The notes beneath the pieces were generated by a model. That model saw only the letters and a list, made by a program, of their open reading frames with translations, was not told the DNA's origin and ran no database searches. The position numbers and the translations under genes are program-made. DNA of 50,173 nucleotides, taken from assembly GCA_965662355.1 (NCBI GenBank), contig CBFIHP010000030.1:1-50173 (forward strand), read 5' to 3'. This document shows, one piece after another, positions 18,201-26,700 of this stretch; positions within the stretch are counted from its first letter, which is position 1, and the number at the start of each line of letters is the position of its first letter. The stretch comes from GCA-2683825 sp965662355. Lineage in GTDB: Bacteria > Planctomycetota > UBA1135 > GCA-002686595.

Positions 18201-19835
18201 ATCGACGATCACGGGCGGTGCGACACGCCACGTCCTCATGCGATCCGGCGGGTTGTAGGACTTGGTCTTGGGCAGGGCGATCTGGCGGTAGAGCGATTGC
18301 CAGATGATGCGACCGGTCATGAGGTCCAGAGCCGCGACGGTTCCGAGATCCGTCTGGGCGACGACCCGGTCGCCTTCGACGACGAGCGGAGCCGAAGCGA
18401 ATTCACGACTTGCCCGACCGAACATGTTGCGCGGGCGCTGGCCGCTGACGACGGGCGTGGACCAGAGCAGCTCGCCTGTTTGTAGCTCGTAGCAAGCGAC
18501 GTGGTAATCGATTCTCCCCTGCATGCGATAGCACGGAACGAGGACCCGCGATCCGGATATCGTCGGTGGCCCCGAGACCAGCATGCGCTCGCGATAGTCA
18601 CTGAAGTTGCGATCCCAGCTCCAGCGATTAACGCGCCAGGCGAGGTGCGGGGCGTGGTTCCAGATCTGTTCTCCGGTCTCCGAATCGAAAGCGTACAGGC
18701 GCCGTTCGGGAATCGCTGTGAGGATCGGAATTCCCTGCCAGTCGTAGTTGTCCGTTTCGCTGTAGGGAATCTGCAACGTCCCCACACAGATGCCGCCACC
18801 GATTGCCGGCCGCACGAGGAGTGTCTCGTCGTCGATGCCACTGAAGAGCGGTTCGCGCTTCTTGCTGTCGAGCTTGCCCCAGCCCTGGGGTGGCCCGGCT
18901 TGCCAGACGAGGTCCCCGGTGAAAGCATCGACGGCGAAGACCCGTAGAGTGGAACACACATAAAGGCGCTCCGCGTCCAGGGCGGGCAACAGGTTTTGGT
19001 GGTAGCGTGATCCTCCGCTGCGGCGATCGAAGGGCTCGAGGTACAGATCACACAACCAGGGTTCCGCGTCCTTGCGCGGAATTTCCTCGCCCGTACCGCG
19101 TGGACGCGTTCCACCTTCACCATCGGAGGCTCTTCGAGCGGCAGCCATCTCTTCGAGCAGGTCCTTGCGTGCCTGGATAGCCTTGGATCGATCGTTTCCG
19201 AGAAGCTCGTCGAGTTCGAGTCCGCGCATCCACGCGGTACTGGCGGCGTCGAGATGTCCTTCTTCGAGTTCGAGATCGCCCAGGATCCACCACACCTGTG
19301 CGGCTGCCGGAGCAACCGGCCAGCGACTCGTGATCTTGACGAGGTCGCGCCGGTCGGCCTTGGCGCGGGCGCCCGCTAGCACGCGCTGGGCCTCGCCTTC
19401 GTACCGAGCTTCGTAGACCGAAAGGGCGACCCTCGGCAGCTTGTGCAATTGCTCGAGCGCCCATTGCGCGGCACCCGGATGGGCTGCGTACTCGGAAAAG
19501 TGACTGGAATTGAGCCGGCGATCCTCGGGAAGCACGTCCCCCGAGTGATTTGCAATCAGGGTCTGCAAGCCACCGATGGCTTCGTTCCAGCGCTGGGCCG
19601 CAAGGTGTTCTTCGACCGTCTCGGTCAAGACCCGCGCGTCACGGGACATGTGCAGCGCGAAGAAGTGGGTGTTCCTCTGCTCCTGGGCGGAGGCCGTGGC
19701 GGTTGTCAGCGGTATCACCCCGATCAAGAAGACCAGCGACAGAGCTGAACTCAGGGCAGCGAAGCTGCTCTTCGCATCCCGAGTTCCGCCCGGGTTGCGA
19801 GTCCCTTGTTGTCGATCGGGTTGGGCTTTGATCAT
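15270..19835 (-). CDS. Giant secreted PQQ-propeller/TPR/PQQ-propeller protein
   Basis: About 1,521 residues. A signal peptide (LSLVFLIGVIPLTTATASAQ, about 35-52) is followed by helical TPR-like repeats (about 55-250). The first PQQ-like beta-propeller (about 265-700) shows Trp-docking repeats GDLVWQAG, GEQIWNHA, GELLWSTP, GRIIWQSL and GRVLWSYD. A long TPR/helical stretch (about 700-1080) includes a lower-complexity hinge with PAPPPPPTFDTP. A second propeller (about 1100-1515) has GRVLWEQD, GVPLWQLS and GKKSWTIS. It looks like a scaffold or binding protein rather than a quinoprotein enzyme, and no heme or PQQ catalytic residues are evident. ATG 19835 and TGA 15270 both overlap neighbours as ATGA. 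Confidence 0.88.
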   Translation of the reverse strand: MIKAQPDRQQGTRNPGGTRDAKSSFAALSSALSLVFLIGVIPLTTATASAQEQRNTHFFALHMSRDARVLTETVEEHLAAQRWNEAIGGLQTLIANHSGDVLPEDRRLNSSHFSEYAAHPGAAQWALEQLHKLPRVALSVYEARYEGEAQRVLAGARAKADRRDLVKITSRWPVAPAAAQVWWILGDLELEEGHLDAASTAWMRGLELDELLGNDRSKAIQARKDLLEEMAAARRASDGEGGTRPRGTGEEIPRKDAEPWLCDLYLEPFDRRSGGSRYHQNLLPALDAERLYVCSTLRVFAVDAFTGDLVWQAGPPQGWGKLDSKKREPLFSGIDDETLLVRPAIGGGICVGTLQIPYSETDNYDWQGIPILTAIPERRLYAFDSETGEQIWNHAPHLAWRVNRWSWDRNFSDYRERMLVSGPPTISGSRVLVPCYRMQGRIDYHVACYELQTGELLWSTPVVSGQRPRNMFGRASREFASAPLVVEGDRVVAQTDLGTVAALDLMTGRIIWQSLYRQIALPKTKSYNPPDRMRTWRVAPPVIVDDLVVSTPSDSHEISAFHLDDGRVLWSYDSSSLARADRSSDNYTHDILLGADRDTIYLGGQKVSALEKPGGLHSRTAFISKWTYKVSERGDLEMTARPVLTSHAVVIPRRKERIVLNRADGRRLGTHSGSWPTPDFGNVIAHDGVLYVLNNDRLLGFFDWDALLERQRLKLARNPGDADITLATAELYARRGRSFLDDEELSGALDSLREARELLEPLHREARGNSHDARRTRGIDQELHRVLRDEAEVLTRRGNRTQALRLLDRAIPLAASLEAVRDALLQKDRLLQLSQRHEDRLALLADIETRCGELPLPNAEFSRNPPLWLIGDSPIKPSLLADWQKAGISMRLWALLNRAQIQLEMHDTEACLDELHTALAIYGDLRLADTVDLGLLVRERISMRRLAPDGTQAYAPFEARARELLGRAMSEDDPYLLEEVGRLYPHSRASQAALRARLDWAFDRSDPTAVASIVASSLSNPGGDPNVEAAMLLRLGRAIGRLGNDAFEGALIQRLAEDFPTLISDVEEHNAATLNQLAVRLPAPPPPPTFDTPQFTPPLVSSGRPSEGSYEFIGRLNKNEQGRADSELHIYYASKQIDAFTKDAPDHRAWSYFLPDPIHNRGAIAIKGQRIFFGDLKKVRAIGANGRVLWEQDVPDGVEHISVDQGIVVANLTDTNIAAFDAIAGVPLWQLSFGESNWKGPLAGEGRLVFLKPQHAKHERAVIVDPIRGQVLLELDLGNVQARLQDACWIASGNLIVPDFGRHSPAEICAYDLRTGKKSWTISFSDGETFHSIATHNDEDYLITTPAELGGTSRAAVYRLDTQFGTIRPVERLRAGEEPMGIDREQRVELPAPYLFVYMTDPAKDGIPVRAIHLPFNAVWKFTLPLSKRESRTNIMPMPAVSENCVAIAYSVKNRTGLGRKQTSLVFLDKRAGKKLDTLDLNDQFNYAKRLELRGLGETLFVIGKGSRTLGLRMETLEKSR

Positions 19836-22234
19836 ACGAGCTCCGCACGTTTGCGCAGGATCCACTCGAGGGCGAGAAGACCCAGTGCGATCAGGAGCGT
19901 CGTCCAGTTGTCCCAGGCATCTTCGAGCCGGGACGAAATCGGTTCGCGGCGCTCTTCGTCGCCAGGGAATTCATCGGCCAAACTGCCGGCATTTGCGAGG
20001 TCCAGTGCGCGACCCCCCGTTTTCGAGGCCAGGAGCCGCAATGTTTCTGGATCCGGGGACGGGTCGGCGTTCTCACGGGAGGGGAGAAGGACTTCGAATT
20101 CCGTGGGCGAAACGCGTTGGCGGCGCATCTCCCGCCCCTGGCGGACCTCGGTGTCGATCCAGCTGCGGTAGATCCCGGGCCGATCGACGAGCAGACCTCC
20201 GCGGTACACCCCGGGGCGGTCCTCGACCAGCGCCAGGTCCAGTTCGTTCGGCGTACCCTCGGGGCCGCTCCAGAAGATCTTCTGGTTCGGGTTCTGGGAG
20301 GGGCGGAAGTCCTCGTCGAGCACGCGTGCCTCGAACACGACCCGGTCCTCGAGGTCGTAGGAGGAGCGGGTCGTCTCGAGTCGATAGCGTCGATCACCGC
20401 TCTTCAAACGGCCGAGTGCGAGCCATCGAATGGCGTTGCGCCAGAACGTCTCAAGGTAGCGATCGCCGTAGTGATAGCGCCAGCGATAGGTCGAATCGAG
20501 GGCGAGGAAGATCGTGCGGCCCGCGGGGAAGTGTCCGGTGACGAGCAACGGAATGTGTTCGCCCGTTTGTACGGACAGATCCTCGGGGTGGCGCAGGAGA
20601 ACCTCGGTGCCGGGCTTCTCCTTCTGCACGGGCATGTACCAGTAGAAGCCACGCAGCCCGTCCTCCGGGTCCTCCCAGAGAAGCCGCGTGATTTCCGGAT
20701 CGGGATGCAACCGCAGGATCTCGTGGGGTTGCAGCGGGGTTTCGAGGACCGGACGGAATTCGCGTCGCGTGTCGCCTTGGAAACCGAGCGTTCCTATCGG
20801 ATCGAGGACGACCGGCAGCACGTCTTCGAGCTCGGTCGAACGCAGGGCGCGCGGGTTGTGATACTCGCCGGCCTGGAACAGGAGCCCACCACCGGCCTCC
20901 ACGAATTCCCGCAGCGACTCGATGAAGAGCGCTCCCTGCGAGGAATCGTTCGCGATTTGCATCGGATCGACGTCGCCCAGTATGACGACGTCATAGTTGT
21001 CGAGCAGCTCTTCGCGCGTGTTGGGAACCGCCGTCAACGGGGGTACGTCCTGCGAGGATTCCTGGGGGAAGTCGCGGGTCGCGGAAAGCAGATAACACTG
21101 GGCGATGATGTTCTTGTCCGCGCGCAGGAGCAGGTTCTTGACGAAGCGATACTCCCAGCGCGGATAACCCTCGACGTAAAGCACGCGCATCACCGCGGGG
21201 GAGACGTGCACGAGGAACTCGATCCGGTTGTCGTCGACCATCGTCTCGCCCTCGAGGGCCGGGAGCGAAATACGGAAGCGGCGTTCGCCCGTGTTCAAGT
21301 TGGCCTCGGGAGCGACGAGCACGACGCGCCTGCCTTCCTCGGTCAACTCGACCCGCTCCTCGGCCACGATGCGATCGCCGCCGGCCTCCGTGTCCAGCTC
21401 TTCGAGCACAACGGTCGTTTTGGTTCCGATGTCCGTTCCGCGCCCTAGGACCCGCACCGTGACCGCCAGTTCGTCGCCCTGCAGGGCCTCGCCGGGGGCC
21501 TCGATCAGCTCGATGACCGCGTTGCGTTCCGGACGCGTGTCTCCGACGACCAAGGTGTGGATGGGGATGCCCGTGGCTCCCACGGCGCGTGCGGCCTCGA
21601 TCGGAGCCAGCCCACCGTTCGAGCGTCCGTCGGAGACGACGACGATGTCCGTCACATGGCGACCGCGATGGCTCGCCATGGCCTGGCTGATGGCGTCGCC
21701 CAGATGCGTTCCGGCCCCACGTCCGGCAGCGGTGTCGAAATCGCTGACAGGCGTGGCGCTCTCGGAAAAGCTGAAGAGCTTGGGCACGTACGCGCGCCCC
21801 TCGATCAGGGGCAGGATCTCGCGCATCAGCGTGTTGCGCGCCAGGTCGAGGCGTGTCGCATCGGAAGCCGTGAGCCCCGAGGCCTGCTCCAGTCCGCGCC
21901 GGGTATCGGTGTCGCCCGTATAGGCATCCTTGCGCCGCATGCTGGCGGAGTCGTCCAGGAGCACGATCACCTCGGCCGGGAAGACCTCTTCGCGACGCTC
22001 GACCATGACCGGGCGGGAAAGAACGGCGAAGAGCAGGAGGAAGGCGGCGATACGCGCCATCGACAGGACGACGCGCAGGGTCGTCGAAATAGGCTCCTTC
22101 GCATAGCCGATCCACGTCACGAAGGCGAAGACCGGCAGGATCACGAGCACGATCAGCCACGCGGCGGGAAGATCGAGGAAACGCAAAGCTGCGCGTGTGC
22201 CCTCGTCGGTTGTCTGTGTGAAGAGAGCGATCAT
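19832..22234 (-). CDS. VWA membrane protein with GATase-like domain
   Basis: 800 residues. Two N-terminal transmembrane segments (about 24-43 and 58-74) and one at the C-terminus (ALGLLALEWIL) bracket the protein. The VWA domain has an intact MIDAS: DDSAS at 94-98, the LGDAIS threonine/serine region, and VVSDGRSNGG. A class-I glutamine-amidotransferase-like segment follows (VLYVEGYPRWEYRFVKNLL; YDVVILGDVDP; VEAGGGLLFQAGE) without an obvious Cys-His-Glu triad, so it is probably non-enzymatic. Such proteins sit beside BatA in planctomycete-type clusters. ATG 22234 overlaps the upstream TGA as ATGA. The likely role is a metal-dependent adhesion or scaffolding subunit remodelled by MoxR. Confidence 0.87.
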   Translation of the reverse strand: MIALFTQTTDEGTRAALRFLDLPAAWLIVLVILPVFAFVTWIGYAKEPISTTLRVVLSMARIAAFLLLFAVLSRPVMVERREEVFPAEVIVLLDDSASMRRKDAYTGDTDTRRGLEQASGLTASDATRLDLARNTLMREILPLIEGRAYVPKLFSFSESATPVSDFDTAAGRGAGTHLGDAISQAMASHRGRHVTDIVVVSDGRSNGGLAPIEAARAVGATGIPIHTLVVGDTRPERNAVIELIEAPGEALQGDELAVTVRVLGRGTDIGTKTTVVLEELDTEAGGDRIVAEERVELTEEGRRVVLVAPEANLNTGERRFRISLPALEGETMVDDNRIEFLVHVSPAVMRVLYVEGYPRWEYRFVKNLLLRADKNIIAQCYLLSATRDFPQESSQDVPPLTAVPNTREELLDNYDVVILGDVDPMQIANDSSQGALFIESLREFVEAGGGLLFQAGEYHNPRALRSTELEDVLPVVLDPIGTLGFQGDTRREFRPVLETPLQPHEILRLHPDPEITRLLWEDPEDGLRGFYWYMPVQKEKPGTEVLLRHPEDLSVQTGEHIPLLVTGHFPAGRTIFLALDSTYRWRYHYGDRYLETFWRNAIRWLALGRLKSGDRRYRLETTRSSYDLEDRVVFEARVLDEDFRPSQNPNQKIFWSGPEGTPNELDLALVEDRPGVYRGGLLVDRPGIYRSWIDTEVRQGREMRRQRVSPTEFEVLLPSRENADPSPDPETLRLLASKTGGRALDLANAGSLADEFPGDEERREPISSRLEDAWDNWTTLLIALGLLALEWILRKRAELV

Positions 22235-24510
22235 CGGACGAGTCTCCTTCCGTGGCCGATCCAGGCCGCCCACAGGGTCTCGCAGATCAAGGCGAATAGT
22301 GCCGCCGCCGCTAGGAAGCGCCAGAGTTCGCCGCGGGCCGTGTCCGATTCCTCGCCCATCTCCTCGGAGTCATCGCTCGTGCGATGGATACGCCAAGCGT
22401 CGTGGGAGGCTTCCAGATCTTCGGGCGCGATGCGTTCGAGATCGCCTTCATGCACGTCGAATTGCACGGCGAATGGAATCTTGCTGTTGCCCTCGAGCTC
22501 GACTTGCCAGAGCCCGGTACGGTTCAGGTTGTCGATCGGGGGGAGGCTCCAGAGTCCCTCCGCCAGCTGACGCGGTTCTCCATCGAGCCGCCTGCGCGTT
22601 CCCCCCGGAGGAATCAGGGTCGGCGAACGGGGGAAGTCGCTGACTTCGAGCGCGAGGCTCGCTCCGACGGGGACGTTGCGGCGGGCGAGCGGTTCGCGCC
22701 CGGCGTAGCGGAAGAGTTCGTGAATCAAAGGCACCAGGGTCGAGGCGATCTCCGGAATGCGCGTCCAGTCATCGTCGATCGAGGTGGTCCATAGAAAGAC
22801 CCGTCCGCGGTCGTAGGAGCGCTCGATGAGGAGTGGGCTCTTGCGATCGTCGTCCATCCGCGCCAGCACGTGCGTGCGCGGCGAATCCTGGCCGGGGTCT
22901 TCGGCGAGTTCCGTCGAGACGAACTCGAAGATCGGCACCTCGGTCAGGAACTGGCGCCACTGCTCGTCGGCGAAGAAGCTCAAGGCAGGGTGATTCTCAT
23001 CGAACCAACTGATCCGGTAGTACGCCTCGCGGCGGGCGCGAACGGCCACTTTGCGGGCGAGTTTCGCCGGGAGAAGCCCCGTACCGTCGGCCCGCCACAG
23101 GCGCGAGTTGAGCGCCGCCTGCGCGGAAGGGTCGGCCGTTTGATCGCCCATGGTCACGATCAACGAGGCGCCACCGGCCACGTGTTCTTCCAGCTTTTCG
23201 ATGAGCCGAGGCGAGATCGAGGCCACGTTCGCCAGCATGATCACGTCGTAATTCTTCAGGTCGTCGCTGGAGCCGAAAGCGTTCGCCGATACCTCATCGA
23301 TGAGGAACGGGGCGTAGAGCCCACCTGGGCCGGTGAGGTAAGTATCGTCGTCGGGCGGTTCGAGGATGGCGCGCACGTATCCGAGTTCGTCCCGTTCGAT
23401 TTCGTTCGCGGGATCGCCATTGACGAGCAGGCAGCGAATCGGGGGCGGAACTTGGACCACCGCGGCGAGCCGATCGTCCAGCGCCAAGCGATCCCCCTCG
23501 AGGGTCGCGATCAAGGTGTGAAAACCGGAATCCTGGAACGAGTAGGGGAAGGACACCTCGGCGCTCGAGCGCGCGTTGATGTCGACCTTCTGGCTGGGCT
23601 GACGCACGCCGTCGACGACCAGTGCGACCCGCACCGCAGCGCGGCCCTGGGCACCGAAGTTCCGCACCCGCACGCTGAGGTCGCTCGTCAATCCGGGCCC
23701 GAGGATCTCTTCCGTGGGTGCGAGTTGTTCCAGTCCCAGGTTGGCGGGCTGCAAGGGTACCGGTCCGATGTCCTCGACCACGACCTTGGAGCCGAGCTCT
23801 TGTAGCCGATCCAGTGCGCGCACGAGGGGCGGAATGTCTGCATCGCCCGCGTCGCTGAGCAGCGACTCCCTGGGCAGGAACGTGTTCTTCTGCATGTCGG
23901 TCAGTAGTCGCACCTCGAGTGCACTCTGCCCGACGGAGCCGGCATCCTGCTCGGCGTACGTCGCGACCTCGTTGAGAACCGCGGCAAGATCCAGCCGTTC
24001 GTCGGTAGGAGTGGAGATGGTCGTCAAGACCGCCATGGCCTCTTCAGGTGAACGGAACGAGAAGAGCTGGGCCGTGCGCGCTCCCTGGACGAGACGTACA
24101 CGATCTCCGCGCGTACCGTCGAGGTTGCCAAGGATCGTGCGCGCGCGTTCCAGAATCGACTCGAACACGCTGTTGACGCTCTCGCGATACCCCGTCGAAG
24201 CGGAGGCATCGAGAATCAACACCACGTCGCGGCGGCTTTCTGTGAAGGGCGTTAGCGGACTGCGCTCGCCGGTGAAAGGCCGCGAGACCGCAAAGGCCAG
24301 GAGGGCCACGGCGGCCATGCGCAGCAAGAGGAGAATCAGGTTCTCCAGTTGCGCCCGGCGGCGTGTCTTCTTGTAGGCCGCGAGCACGAACTGCATCGCC
24401 GCCCACTGGATGGGCTTGTGGCGCTGGCGATTCAGCAAGTGGATAAGGAGAGGCACGCTGGCGAGCAGCGAGCCCCACGCGAGGGCCGGATGGATGAAGC
24501 CTTCGAACAC
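22231..24510 (-). CDS. BatA-like VWA membrane protein
   Basis: 759 residues from GTG 24510. The N-terminus is the BatA domain (PF07584-like): HPALAWGSLLASVPLLIHLLNRQRHKPIQWAAMQF, then a second transmembrane helix (about 55-77). A VWA domain with MIDAS DASAS (101-105) follows. The middle and C-terminal parts contain an Ig-like segment, a GATase-like region (YDVIMLANVASISPRL) and a final transmembrane helix (AAAALFALICETLWAAW). I prefer GTG 24510 because GAGG lies 8 bases upstream and the product then begins just like other BatA proteins. A GTG at 24534 would overlap the DUF58 gene. It is the partner of the downstream VWA protein, with which it shares architecture. Confidence 0.87.
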   Translation of the reverse strand: MFEGFIHPALAWGSLLASVPLLIHLLNRQRHKPIQWAAMQFVLAAYKKTRRRAQLENLILLLLRMAAVALLAFAVSRPFTGERSPLTPFTESRRDVVLILDASASTGYRESVNSVFESILERARTILGNLDGTRGDRVRLVQGARTAQLFSFRSPEEAMAVLTTISTPTDERLDLAAVLNEVATYAEQDAGSVGQSALEVRLLTDMQKNTFLPRESLLSDAGDADIPPLVRALDRLQELGSKVVVEDIGPVPLQPANLGLEQLAPTEEILGPGLTSDLSVRVRNFGAQGRAAVRVALVVDGVRQPSQKVDINARSSAEVSFPYSFQDSGFHTLIATLEGDRLALDDRLAAVVQVPPPIRCLLVNGDPANEIERDELGYVRAILEPPDDDTYLTGPGGLYAPFLIDEVSANAFGSSDDLKNYDVIMLANVASISPRLIEKLEEHVAGGASLIVTMGDQTADPSAQAALNSRLWRADGTGLLPAKLARKVAVRARREAYYRISWFDENHPALSFFADEQWRQFLTEVPIFEFVSTELAEDPGQDSPRTHVLARMDDDRKSPLLIERSYDRGRVFLWTTSIDDDWTRIPEIASTLVPLIHELFRYAGREPLARRNVPVGASLALEVSDFPRSPTLIPPGGTRRRLDGEPRQLAEGLWSLPPIDNLNRTGLWQVELEGNSKIPFAVQFDVHEGDLERIAPEDLEASHDAWRIHRTSDDSEEMGEESDTARGELWRFLAAAALFALICETLWAAWIGHGRRLVR

Positions 24511-24520
24511 TCCTAGATCC

Positions 24521-25426
24521 TCAACTCCGTGCACGCGCTCGAGCGGCGCGGCGGGCCAGATAGGTCGAAAGAACCACGTCCAGGGGTTGGGACGTGGTCA
24601 GGGAGACGAAGTCGCACGAAAGAGCCCGCGCGTGACGCTTGAGGCCTTCCGTGTGGTTCTCCATCTCTTCCAGGTAGGCATTGCGAATCGCCTTGGGGTC
24701 GATCTTCAGTTTGCCGCTGCTCTCGAGTCCATCGAGACGCATCAGCCGCTCGAAATCGAATTCGAGCTCTTGGGGATCGAGTACCTGGAAGAGAATCGGT
24801 TCGTGCCCGGCATGGGTCAGCATGCGCATGCCCTCGACGAGCTGGTTGGGGTCCGCGAAGAAATCGGAGATGACGATGACGATGCCCTTCTGGCGCAAGC
24901 GTCCGCCGATCCAGTTCAAGACGTGCCCCACACCGGTCGTGCCTCCGGCCTCGGCCCGTTCGAGAGCTGTGATGATGGCGGCGTTCTGGTGCGTGCCGTT
25001 GGAGGGCGGAACCCGGTCACGAATGTCGGAATCGAACACGACGAGCCCGGCGGCATCGCGTTGATCGGTTACGAGGTGCGCCAGGGAGGCTGCACACCAG
25101 CGCGCGTAGTCGAACTTCGAGTACGAGAGCGAGCTGTAGGCCATCGATTCGCTGGCATCGACCAGGATGTGGCAGGAGAAATTCGTCTCTTCGACGAACT
25201 CCTTGACGACCAGCCGATCGGAGCGAGCGAAGATCTGCCAGTCGAGTTTCTTCAGCTCGTCGCCCGGAACGTAGGGACGGTGCTGTGCAAACTCGACCGA
25301 GCTGCCTTTCTGCGGCGAGCGGTGATGCCCGGCCATGAAGCCCTCGACGATGGTCCGTGCGACCAGCGACAGACCACTGAGTCGATCGAGGACCGCGGGG
25401 TCCAACGAAAATTTAGCGTCCGGCAT
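24521..25426 (-). CDS. DUF58 protein, MoxR partner
   Basis: 301 residues. The DUF58 signature is clear: GHHRSPQKGSSVEFAQHRPY then VPGDELKKLDWQIFARSDRL. It is followed by a VWA-like fold with MIDAS-like DASES in HILVDASESM and a second acidic motif VISDFFADP. No transmembrane segment is present, so it is cytoplasmic. DUF58 proteins are the constant companions of MoxR ATPases and are thought to link the AAA+ ring to membrane VWA clients. The gene starts 18 bp after the moxR stop and ends 10 bp before the BatA-like start. The C-terminus is Arg/Ala-rich (RRAARARARS). Confidence 0.93.
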   Translation of the reverse strand: MPDAKFSLDPAVLDRLSGLSLVARTIVEGFMAGHHRSPQKGSSVEFAQHRPYVPGDELKKLDWQIFARSDRLVVKEFVEETNFSCHILVDASESMAYSSLSYSKFDYARWCAASLAHLVTDQRDAAGLVVFDSDIRDRVPPSNGTHQNAAIITALERAEAGGTTGVGHVLNWIGGRLRQKGIVIVISDFFADPNQLVEGMRMLTHAGHEPILFQVLDPQELEFDFERLMRLDGLESSGKLKIDPKAIRNAYLEEMENHTEGLKRHARALSCDFVSLTTSQPLDVVLSTYLARRAARARARS

Positions 25427-25444
25427 GAGGGGCCTACTTGCTTG

Positions 25445-26485
25445 CTAGCTCGCGGCCTGGATACCTGGAACGCCCGCGCCGACGTCGGCGGAGGGATCGA
25501 CCTCTTGCAGGATGCGATCGATGATCTTGTCCGGCGTCATGCCTTCGGCGGCGGCCGAGAAGTTCGTCACGATGCGGTGACGAAGTACCGGATGGGCAAC
25601 GGCCTTGATGTCCTCGATGGCAACGTGGTTGCGCCCGGCGATGGCTGCGTGGGCCTTGGCGCCGAGGATGAGGAACTGGCTGGCGCGCGGTCCCGCCCCC
25701 CAGGTGATCCATTCGCGCAGGAACTCGAGCGGTTCATCGGAGCGCACACGGGTGCCGCGGGTCAGCGCCAGGGCGTAGTCGAAGACGTGATCGGCGACGG
25801 GAATCGAACGCACTGCTTGCTGCAGTGCCAGGATTTCTTCTGTCGAGACGACCTGTTCGAGCCCCGCTTCTTCCTGTCCGGTCGTACGGCGCAGGATCTC
25901 ACGCTCTTCGTCCTTCGTGGGGTAGGGGACGTGAACCATGAACATGAAGCGATCCAGCTGCGCTTCGGGCAGGGGATAGGTGCCTTCCTGTTCGATCGGG
26001 TTCTGCGTCGCCAGTACGAAGAAAGGATCCGGTAGGACGTGGCGTTGTCCACCGATTGTGACCTGGCGTTCCATCATCGACTCGAGCAACGCGGCCTGCG
26101 TCTTCGGCGGCGTACGGTTGATCTCGTCCGCCAGGATGACGTTGGCGAAAATCGGTCCCTTGGCGAAACGGAACCGTCGCTCGTTCGTTTCGGGGTCGAT
26201 GTGCAGGAGCTCGGTTCCGGTGATGTCGCCCGGCATGAGGTCCGGCGTGAACTGGATCCGGTTGAACGAAAGGTCCAGGGTCTTCGAAACGCTGGAGATG
26301 AGCAGCGTCTTCGCCAGGCCCGGCACGCCGACCAAAAGGCAGTGACCCTTCGAGAGCACGGCGAGCAAGAGTTGATCGATGACCTGGTCCTGGCCGACGA
26401 TGACGCGGTGCAGTTCCTCTTTCATCCGCTGGTGGGTTTCGCGCAGACGGGAAAGGGCTTGGGGCGTGGAGCTTGAGTCAGTCAT
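25445..26485 (-). CDS. MoxR family AAA+ ATPase
   Basis: 346 residues from ATG 26485. Walker A is GVPGLAKT (53-60) and Walker B is ILADEINR (Asp120, Glu121). The MoxR insert and sensor regions FVLATQNPIEQEGTYPLPEAQLDRF are complete, and GPRASQFLILGAKAHA marks the lid domain. MoxR proteins act as chaperone-like motors that mature or insert protein complexes, with DUF58 and VWA proteins as partners. It is the promoter-proximal gene of a ~20-kb minus-strand operon. The frame extends to 26617, but that extension is Pro/Arg-rich and unlike MoxR, so it is excluded. The ribosome site is weak (AGAGAA). Confidence 0.95.
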   Translation of the reverse strand: MTDSSSTPQALSRLRETHQRMKEELHRVIVGQDQVIDQLLLAVLSKGHCLLVGVPGLAKTLLISSVSKTLDLSFNRIQFTPDLMPGDITGTELLHIDPETNERRFRFAKGPIFANVILADEINRTPPKTQAALLESMMERQVTIGGQRHVLPDPFFVLATQNPIEQEGTYPLPEAQLDRFMFMVHVPYPTKDEEREILRRTTGQEEAGLEQVVSTEEILALQQAVRSIPVADHVFDYALALTRGTRVRSDEPLEFLREWITWGAGPRASQFLILGAKAHAAIAGRNHVAIEDIKAVAHPVLRHRIVTNFSAAAEGMTPDKIIDRILQEVDPSADVGAGVPGIQAAS

Positions 26486-26700
26486 GTTCTCTGGGAGGCC
26501 GAAGAAGAGGGCGCTCTTTAGGACGAGCTCTGGGTACGGATAAGGAGGCCTGGGGTGGAGCGAAGGAAGGGAGATTTTCGAACGGAGCGGGCCGAAACGA
26601 ATTCGGGCCGGCACCAATATCTCCCTTTAATACGGTTCGGGGGGCAGGCCTACCCGAAGAACTCTGGAAGGAGTTCGTCTGATTCCTGTCTGAGCTGTAT

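Noticed and set aside
20117..21448. 443-codon plus-strand frame opposite the VWA/GATase-like gene
   Set aside because: The minus-strand gene has an intact MIDAS and family architecture, so this is a shadow.
24410..26035. 541-codon plus-strand frame across the DUF58 and MoxR genes
   Set aside because: Antisense to two genes with complete conserved motifs. It has no recognisable motif of its own.
26486..26700. Stem GAACTC/GAGTTC (26659-26676) and GGGAGAT/ATCTCCC as a terminator of the 26701-28872 gene
   Set aside because: Short or widely spaced arms and no T-run on the minus strand. The region more likely holds the moxR operon promoter, but no elements could be identified.
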